Source: UBA5189 sp040389445 | GTDB lineage: Bacteria; Chloroflexota; Limnocylindria; Limnocylindrales; CSP1-4 | NCBI GenBank assembly: GCA_040389445.1 | Contig: JAZJZX010000002.1 | Span: 372,001-436,000, forward strand | DNA: 64,000 nt | Direction of reading: 5' to 3' | Shown: in pieces, positions 58,588-64,000 of the stretch | Numbering within the stretch: position 1 is the stretch's first letter | Layout of the letters: each line of letters begins with the position of its first letter | Notes under the pieces: model-generated | Databases searched by the model: none | What the model saw: the letters and a program-made list of their open reading frames with translations, nothing else | Told to the model about the DNA's origin: nothing | Position numbers and translations under genes: made by a program

Positions 58588-61385
58588 TCGCTCCGGCCGG
58601 TTCCGAGACGCAGCGCCGCGTCGATCGCGGCGACCGCGGCGGCCAGTCCGTCACGCCTTGCCCCACGACCCTGGGCCATCTCCGCCTTGCCGCCGCCCTT
58701 GCCATCGATGTGCGGCATGGCCGCCTTGACGAGGTCGCCGGCTCCGATGCCCCGGCCCACGAGGTCCGCCGATACGCTGACGAAGAGCTGGGGTTCATCG
58801 GCGTCCAGGGCCAGGGCAATCACGCCGCTCGCCATGATCCCCCGGAGGTCCCTGGCGACCGCCTTCGTGGCATCCATTGATTCCCACGCTCCAGAGGCGA
58901 TCACCGCTCGGATGCCGGCGCCGACGTCCAGGGCGGCCGCGGCCAGGTCTGCCGCGCTCGGAGCTCCTCCGCCCCCGACGCCGCCGGCCTTGAGCCGCCG
59001 TCTGGTCTCCTTGAGTTCTTCCTGGAGCGCCGCGATCCGCGCGGCCACGGTCTCGGCCGTCTGGGCCCCGACCGTGGCCATCGCCTCGTCCAGCGCCTCG
59101 GAGCGAGCGCGCAGGTACGCATCCGCACCGGCGCCGGTCAGCGCCTCGATCCGCCGCATCCCCGAGCCGATGCTCCGGTCCGAGGTGATGACGAAGCCGC
59201 CGATCTGGCCCGAGGCGCGGCAGTGCGTGCCGCCGCAGAGTTCGAAGCTGTAATCCTGGACGCGAATGGTTCGGACCGTTTCGCCGTACTTCTCGTCGAA
59301 GAAGGCATCGGCGCCCGCAGCGATGGCCTCCTCCATGCCCATGAACGCGATGGCGACGGGCCGGTCCTCACGGATGATGGAGCGGACCTCGTCCTCGATC
59401 GCCCGGCGCTCGTCGTCCGTGAGGGCCCGATCGGCCGGGTAGTCAAACCGGAGGTAGTCCGGCGTGACGAGCGAACCCGCCTGGCGCGCCCGATCCCCCA
59501 CCACGTTGCGCAGGGCTCGATGGACGAGGTGCGTCCCGGTGTGATTCCGCATGGTATGGGCGCGCCGGTCGGCGTCCACCTCGGCGATCACGAGGTCACC
59601 CACCGCCAGACGTCCACGCAGGTCACCCCGATGCACGACCAGTCCGCCAACGGGTTTCTGGGTGTCCTCGACCTCGAACAGGACGGTCCCGTCGGCGTCT
59701 CTGAGCACGCCGCGATCGCCCACCTGTCCACCGCCCTCGGCGTAGAACGGCGTCTGGTCGAGGACGACCTCGGCCGCCGCCGAGGCCTCGGTGCGCAGCT
59801 CCTCGTCGCCCTTCGCCTGGAGGGTCTCGTACTCGATGCCGTCACGCAGGATCGCCACCACGTGCGCCGTGTCATGACGGGTCGTCTCGTAGCCGAGGAA
59901 CGTCGTGTCAGCGGTGCGCGACTGGATCGACTGGTAGAGCAAGCTCAGCTCCGCATGACGAGCCAGCTCGGCCTTCCTGCCGGAGCGGGACCGATCACGC
60001 TGCTCGGCCAGGGCGGCGTCGAAGCCCGATCGATCGACACCAACGCCGTATTCCGCCGCCACCTCGATCGTGAGGTCGATCGGGAACCCGAAGGTGTCGT
60101 GAAGCTTGAAGGCGACGTCGCCCGGAACCTTCGGAGCATCGTCGGCCAGATCCCCGGTCCGCAGCCCGACGGTCCGGTCGTTCGAGGTCAGCGGGATCAG
60201 TGCCTCTTCGAGGATCCTCATGCCGGCCTCGAGGGTGCGGATGAACTGGCCCTCCTCGCGAATGATCGAGCCGAGGATTTCGTCGCGACGCTCTTCGAGG
60301 TGGGGGTACGCCTCGGCCATCGTCTCGATGACCACGCGAGCGGTCTCGGCCATGAATGGATCCCTGCGTCCGAGGAGGCGGCCGTGCCGAATCGCGCGGC
60401 GCAGGATGCGACGCAGCACGTACCCGCGACCCTCGTTGGCGGGCAGGACCCCGTCACCAATGAGGAACGTGGCCGCTCGTGAGTGATCGGCGATGACCTG
60501 GTAGCTGAACCGCTCCGCCTCGAACGAGTCGGGGTCGTGGCCGAGCAGCTCACGCATGCGTGCATGGATCGGCGCGAACAGGTCCGTGTCGTAGTTGGAG
60601 GACACCTGCTGGACCACGCTTGTCAGCCGCTCGAGGCCCATGCCCGTGTCCACGCCGGGTGCCGGGAGGGGCGTCAGGCTCCGATCCGGATGCAACTCGA
60701 ACTGCATGAAGACGAGGTTCCAGATCTCGAGCCAGCGTGGGCAGTGCTCCGAGTGGTCCGGGGTGCAGAAATCACCTTCGCTGAATTCGATCCCGCGGTC
60801 GTAGTGGATCTCCGAACAGGGGCCGCTCGGGCCGATGTCGGCCATTCGCCACCAGTTCTTCTCGTCGCCGTTGGGGAAGTCGCCCCAGCGCGCGATTCGC
60901 TCCGGCGGCAGGCCGATCTCCTCGTGCCAGATCCGGTAGGCGTCGTCGTCGGTTGAATAGACCGTCGCGGCCAGGCGATCGGCGGGAATGCCGAGGTCGC
61001 GGGTGAGGAACTCCCACGCCCAGCGAATGGCCTCGGGCTTGAAGTAATCCCCAAAGCTGAAGTTGCCGAGCATCTCGAACAGCGTGTGGTGACGGGGCGT
61101 CCGGCCGACCTCCTCGAAGTCGTTGTGCTTGCCGGCCACCCGGAGGCAGCGCTGGTAGTCCACCGCCCGGTTGTAGGACCGCTTCTCGGCGCCGGTCAGG
61201 GCGTCCTTGAACTGGACCATGCCGGAGTTCGTGAACAGGAGCGTCTGATCGCCCCCCGGCACGAGGCTGGCGCCGGGCACGGCCGTGTGGCCGCGTTCGG
61301 CGAAGAACTCGACGAACCGGCGGCGGATCTCGGCGGCGGGCAGCGGCGTGATCCGCGGATCACGTTTCGGCGCGGAGGTGTCCAT
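58584..61385 (-). CDS. alaS: Alanyl-tRNA synthetase
   Basis: 933 residues, longer than the usual 870-880. The class II core has FTNSGMVQFKDALTG and GKHNDFEEVGRTPRHHTLFEMLGNFSFGD (motif 2); the editing domain has HTMRNHTGTHLVHRAL and CGGTHCRASG zinc/editing residues; DHHA1-like C-domain follows. ATG 61385 is set by the conserved start (EIRRRFVEFFAERGH); the frame upstream is open by chance. Confidence 0.95.
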   Translation of the reverse strand: MDTSAPKRDPRITPLPAAEIRRRFVEFFAERGHTAVPGASLVPGGDQTLLFTNSGMVQFKDALTGAEKRSYNRAVDYQRCLRVAGKHNDFEEVGRTPRHHTLFEMLGNFSFGDYFKPEAIRWAWEFLTRDLGIPADRLAATVYSTDDDAYRIWHEEIGLPPERIARWGDFPNGDEKNWWRMADIGPSGPCSEIHYDRGIEFSEGDFCTPDHSEHCPRWLEIWNLVFMQFELHPDRSLTPLPAPGVDTGMGLERLTSVVQQVSSNYDTDLFAPIHARMRELLGHDPDSFEAERFSYQVIADHSRAATFLIGDGVLPANEGRGYVLRRILRRAIRHGRLLGRRDPFMAETARVVIETMAEAYPHLEERRDEILGSIIREEGQFIRTLEAGMRILEEALIPLTSNDRTVGLRTGDLADDAPKVPGDVAFKLHDTFGFPIDLTIEVAAEYGVGVDRSGFDAALAEQRDRSRSGRKAELARHAELSLLYQSIQSRTADTTFLGYETTRHDTAHVVAILRDGIEYETLQAKGDEELRTEASAAAEVVLDQTPFYAEGGGQVGDRGVLRDADGTVLFEVEDTQKPVGGLVVHRGDLRGRLAVGDLVIAEVDADRRAHTMRNHTGTHLVHRALRNVVGDRARQAGSLVTPDYLRFDYPADRALTDDERRAIEDEVRSIIREDRPVAIAFMGMEEAIAAGADAFFDEKYGETVRTIRVQDYSFELCGGTHCRASGQIGGFVITSDRSIGSGMRRIEALTGAGADAYLRARSEALDEAMATVGAQTAETVAARIAALQEELKETRRRLKAGGVGGGGAPSAADLAAAALDVGAGIRAVIASGAWESMDATKAVARDLRGIMASGVIALALDADEPQLFVSVSADLVGRGIGAGDLVKAAMPHIDGKGGGKAEMAQGRGARRDGLAAAVAAIDAALRLGTGRSE

Positions 61386-61393
61386 CGGCCGCA

Positions 61394-61399
61394 ATGGTA
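61394..61399 (-). promoter_or_regulatory. -10 box TACCAT of alaS
   Basis: TACCAT, eight bases, then the ATG at 61385, so a leader of at most two bases is expected. It lies in the 89-nt gap after the small membrane protein gene. Confidence 0.4.
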
Positions 61400-61474
61400 G
61401 CGGAGCGGAACCGTCCGGCGGCCTTCGGCGGCCGCCCTGCTGGATGCCTGCCCGGAACCACGCCGCCTGTGCTC

Positions 61475-61693
61475 TCAGCCGGGACCGTTCCCTCCATCCG
61501 GCGGCTGAACGTCCCGAGGGCCGTCGCCCCGGCGCCACCGGTCCCAGATCGCGGAACCGGCGATCGCGGCTCCCACGAAAGCGCCGAGGGACAGGCCGCC
61601 CAGGAACCGCGACATCAGGGAGGGGCCGGCGGCAGCACCCGGAGCTTCCGCCGGGCGGGTCGGCCCGTTGTTCGCATCCTGCCGTCGAGTCAT
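61475..61693 (-). CDS. Small membrane protein, 72 aa
   Basis: A polar start of about 25 residues, one helix (about 28-48, FLGGLSLGAFVGAAIAG) and a charged tail. The Gly/Ala-rich helix resembles YtxH-like or small anchor proteins, but no family match is claimed. The start overlaps the upstream stop (ATGA). Confidence 0.55.
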   Translation of the reverse strand: MTRRQDANNGPTRPAEAPGAAAGPSLMSRFLGGLSLGAFVGAAIAGSAIWDRWRRGDGPRDVQPPDGGNGPG

Positions 61694-62112
61694 GTGCCCC
61701 CCGTCGTGTCATCGTCCGGTTCGGCCGTCGACGGGTCGACAGCACCGGGCGCGATCGGAGCACCACCCGTCGAGATCCTTCCGGCCCGCGATCGGGTGAG
61801 GGGCATGGTTCCAGCTGCCGGGGAGCCCGGCGCCGGTTCTGCCCTCGGCTGTGGACCGAGGATCGCCACCACCGCCACGCCGATGATCCCGACCCACGCC
61901 AGCACCGACGCGACGATCAGGTGGAAATCGCCCACCATCAGCAACTCGATGCCGAGGCGGGCACCGAGCGCGTCCCCAGCCCAGGCCCCGAGGAATGCGG
62001 CGAGTACGAGCCAGGGCAGCCGCCGGCCCGCCGAACCGCGGATCAGCACGTAGACGGAGACGTGGAGGATGCCGACGAGCAGCGCCAGCACCGGCGCCGG
62101 GCCGAGGCTCAT
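61690..62112 (-). CDS. Membrane protein, 140 aa, unknown
   Basis: Three hydrophobic helices (about 7-25, 32-50, 58-85) followed by a Pro/Gly/Ala-rich tail of about 50 residues. No motif recognised. ATG 62112 overlaps the mnmA stop as ATGA, and its own stop overlaps the next gene in the same way, so the string from the desulfurase to the 72-aa protein is probably one transcript. Confidence 0.65.
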   Translation of the reverse strand: MSLGPAPVLALLVGILHVSVYVLIRGSAGRRLPWLVLAAFLGAWAGDALGARLGIELLMVGDFHLIVASVLAWVGIIGVAVVAILGPQPRAEPAPGSPAAGTMPLTRSRAGRISTGGAPIAPGAVDPSTAEPDDDTTGGT

Positions 62113-63266
62113 GACGCGACGGTCGTGACCAGTCCGGGTGCCGAAGCCGCCATCGACTGGCTGGTACCGGTGGCCGGGCGAGCGATCCGTCCGCCTCCGA
62201 GGCAGACGTCGCCGTCGTAGAGAACGGCGGCCTGCCGCGGCGCGATCGCCCAGACTGGTGTGTCCGTCCGGACGGTCCACCGTCCGACGCGCTCGGGCTC
62301 GGTGGCATCGACCGGTTCGACCCATGCCGGGATCGGTTCGGCCCGATGGCGAATCCGGACCCCGGCCCGGAACGACCGATCGTGCCCGTGTTCGGCAACG
62401 AACCGGACGTCCTCGATCTCGAAGGCCGTGGTCTCGAGGTCCTCGCGGCGGCCGAGCGTGATCGTGTTGGTGACCGGATCCACGCGCGAGACGTAGCGCG
62501 GGCTGCCCAGCGAGATCCCGAGACCCTGTCGCTGGCCCGGCGTGTACCCGGCCGCCCCGGCATGCTCGCCCACCCGCGTGCCGTTCGCATCGAGGACCGG
62601 GCCCGTTTCGGGCTCCCAGCCGGCGCGGGACTTCAGGGCACCGCGGACGTCCCCGTCCGGGATGAAGCAGATGCCCTGGCTCTCGGGCTTGTCCGCGGTC
62701 GCGAGTCCCAGGCGTCGCGCCACCGCCCTGACCTCTGGTTTGGTGAGCTCGCCGAGCGGGAAGCGTGCGTCGTGAAGCTGGTCCTGTCGGAGTCCATACA
62801 GGAAGTAGGTCTGATCCTTGTCCCCGTCGCGGGCGCGGAGCATTCGAACCTGCCCATCTTCGCCGACCACACGACGCGCGTAGTGGCCGGTCGCAACGGC
62901 ATCGCAGTCGTAGAGGTGACGCGCCTGCCCGAGGAGCGCCCCGAACTTGACGGTCGTGTTGCAGTCGACGCATGGGCTCGGCGTTGTCCCGTCGAGGTAG
63001 GCGCCGAGGAACGGAGCCAGGACGCCCTCGTCGAACTCGCGCTCGAGATTGAGCACGTAGAACGGAATGTCCAGTTGCCCGGCCACGCGCCGCGCATCTT
63101 CGGCGGCATCGAGTGAACAGCAGCTCTTCTTGAACTCGGAGATCGAATCCGCGACATCGTGGAGGCGCATCCAGACGCCCACGACCTCGTGGCCTTCGTC
63201 CTTCAGGAGCGCCGCGGCAACGGACGAGTCGACACCTCCTGACATCGCGACCAGGATCCGGCTCAT
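62109..63266 (-). CDS. mnmA: tRNA-specific 2-thiouridylase
   Basis: 385 residues. AMSGGVDSSVAAALL (PP-loop), CVDCNTTVKFGALL (first catalytic Cys) and SQGICFIPDGD (second Cys) are complete, with a C-terminal beta domain. It thiolates U34 of Lys, Glu and Gln tRNAs. Its start overlaps the cysteine desulfurase stop by 4 nt, so sulfur donor and user are coupled. Confidence 0.95.
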   Translation of the reverse strand: MSRILVAMSGGVDSSVAAALLKDEGHEVVGVWMRLHDVADSISEFKKSCCSLDAAEDARRVAGQLDIPFYVLNLEREFDEGVLAPFLGAYLDGTTPSPCVDCNTTVKFGALLGQARHLYDCDAVATGHYARRVVGEDGQVRMLRARDGDKDQTYFLYGLRQDQLHDARFPLGELTKPEVRAVARRLGLATADKPESQGICFIPDGDVRGALKSRAGWEPETGPVLDANGTRVGEHAGAAGYTPGQRQGLGISLGSPRYVSRVDPVTNTITLGRREDLETTAFEIEDVRFVAEHGHDRSFRAGVRIRHRAEPIPAWVEPVDATEPERVGRWTVRTDTPVWAIAPRQAAVLYDGDVCLGGGRIARPATGTSQSMAASAPGLVTTVAS

Positions 63267-64000
63267 CCGGGCGCCCCCGTCTCCACCGGAGCTCGACCGG
63301 CGGCCACACGCCGCGCGCCCTCACGGGCGGCCAGGACCGCCCTGGGTACGATATCGAGCGCGGCATCGACGTCCGCCTCGGAGGTTGTTCGCCCGAGCGA
63401 GAGGCGGAGCGACCCGCGGGCCTCCTCGTCCGGATACCCCATCGCGCGCAGGACGTGGGACGGCTCCGCCGAGCCGGTGGTGCAGGCAGAGCCAACGGAC
63501 GCGGCGACGCCCTCGAGATCCAGCTTCAGGACGACCGACGCGCCATCGACGCCCCGGGCAACGATCGAAACGAGTCCCGGCAGGCGATCCGTCGGGTGGC
63601 CTGTGAGTTCGACACCATCGATCGAGGTCAATGCCCCGATGAGTCGGTCGCGGGCAGTTCCGAGGCGGCCCGCGACCTCGTCGCGCTCCTCGACCGCCAG
63701 ACTCAGCGCAACGCCCATGCCCACCGTCGCCGCGACGTCTTCCGTCCCGGCCCGGCGGAACCGCTCCTGGGAGCCACCCTGCTGCTGACTGAGGATGTGC
63801 GTCCCGGCTCGGAGAAACAGGGCGCCCGCCCCCTTCGGCCCGTCGAACTTGTGGGCGGCGATCGCCAGGAGATCGCAATCGAGAGCGGCGACGTCGATCG
63901 GGAGATACGGCGCGGACGCCACGGCGTCAACCGCCACGAGGCACCCGCGCGGCCCGTCGGCACGCACGCGGGCGATCAGGTCGACGAGCGGCTGGATGGT
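63263..64000 (-). CDS. Cysteine desulfurase, 3' part (start outside window)
   Basis: 245 residues are visible. The frame is open to base 64000, starting with TIQPLVDLIARV. The PLP lysine is in AAHKFDGPKGAG and the persulfide Cys in GSACTTGSAEPSHVL. The long Cys loop form suggests a group I (IscS/NifS-like) enzyme; with mnmA directly after, its main role here is probably tRNA thiolation and iron-sulfur supply. Confidence 0.92.
   Translation of the reverse strand, partial: TIQPLVDLIARVRADGPRGCLVAVDAVASAPYLPIDVAALDCDLLAIAAHKFDGPKGAGALFLRAGTHILSQQQGGSQERFRRAGTEDVAATVGMGVALSLAVEERDEVAGRLGTARDRLIGALTSIDGVELTGHPTDRLPGLVSIVARGVDGASVVLKLDLEGVAASVGSACTTGSAEPSHVLRAMGYPDEEARGSLRLSLGRTTSEADVDAALDIVPRAVLAAREGARRVAAGRAPVETGAPG

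Noticed and set aside
61690..63495. A 601-codon minus-strand frame
   Set aside because: Only the last 140 codons are kept; the upstream part is a shadow of mnmA in another frame.
1..64000. CRISPR array, insertion sequence, prophage or replication origin
   Set aside because: No regularly spaced repeats, transposase, phage structural genes or DnaA-box cluster were seen; the tyrosine recombinase is the housekeeping Xer type and the baseplate-J label on one protein does not indicate a phage.

Overview
The window is a dense, very GC-rich stretch of bacterial chromosome, with most genes on the minus strand and almost no space between them. Vertically inherited housekeeping genes (dxs, tlyA, nadK, recN, xerD, alaS, mnmA, efp, xseAB, scpAB, der, ispH, gpsA) are mixed with markers seen together in Chloroflexota: DUF951, paired DUF881 genes, a cmk-plsC fusion, and a membrane Fe-S oxidoreductase beside an acyl-CoA dehydrogenase and EtfBA. 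I infer an uncultured, high-GC Chloroflexota (Limnocylindria/Ellin6529-like). That placement rests on gene content only. I see no phage, insertion sequence or CRISPR array.

Layout. 1-581: 3' end of a flavin disulfide oxidoreductase, meeting the next operon tail to tail on a shared CTAG. 578-10973 (minus): a chain starting with a leaderless 52-aa ORF, then a solute-binding protein, a secreted HExxH peptidase, two DUF881 proteins, DUF951, an MFS exporter, a GT2 glycosyltransferase, asparaginase and amidohydrolase. 11179-13075 (minus): deoxyribosyltransferase, DinB-like protein and a CysS-tail/glycosyltransferase fusion. tRNA-Arg(CCU) follows. 13298-15144 (plus): a thiol-redox operon (CGLC protein, CcdA, TlpA). 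15172-17098: nrdR-dcd-MBL hydrolase with candidate NrdR boxes. 17178-26844: a fatty-acid electron-transfer block (acyl-CoA dehydrogenase, EtfB, EtfA, EMO/EtfD-like membrane Fe-S protein) downstream of Moco genes (moeA, moaC, mog) and an M50-CBS protease. 26884-30439: DUF4332, a small ABM-like protein, a group II decarboxylase, tRNA-Pro(GGG), and gpsA, which overlaps the tRNA. 30471-34729: cmk-plsC, ispH, der. 34766-40595: M50 protease, HD protein, scpA, scpB, rluB-type synthase, ABC-2 exporter. 40685-47962: dxs, tlyA, nadK, recN, xerD, PH-SHOCT protein. 48106-49347 (plus): a class III nucleotidyl cyclase, divergent from dxs. 49417-51746: efp, xseA, a 50-aa membrane ORF, xseB. 51981-61385: alaS, a membrane protein, an FtsA/PilM-like ATPase, a bitopic envelope protein, ruvX, mltG, pepP. 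61475-64000: cysteine desulfurase (partial), mnmA and two small membrane proteins.

Recurring themes. Adjacent genes are very often joined by ATGA/GTGA overlaps, so operons are probably translationally coupled. At seven operon heads a TAnnnT hexamer ends exactly 6 nt before the start codon, with further cases at 7-8 nt; this is the geometry of leaderless transcripts. Following that signal exposed small coding sequences of 43 and 52 residues at operon heads, and inspection of gene junctions added one of 50 residues inside xseAB.

The best candidates for undescribed biology are these small coupled membrane proteins, the envelope cluster built on an actin-like ATPase with a bitopic partner and MltG, the cysteinyl-tRNA-synthetase-tail/glycosyltransferase fusion, and the divergent dxs/cyclase control region with its long TGTGA...TCACA inverted repeat.
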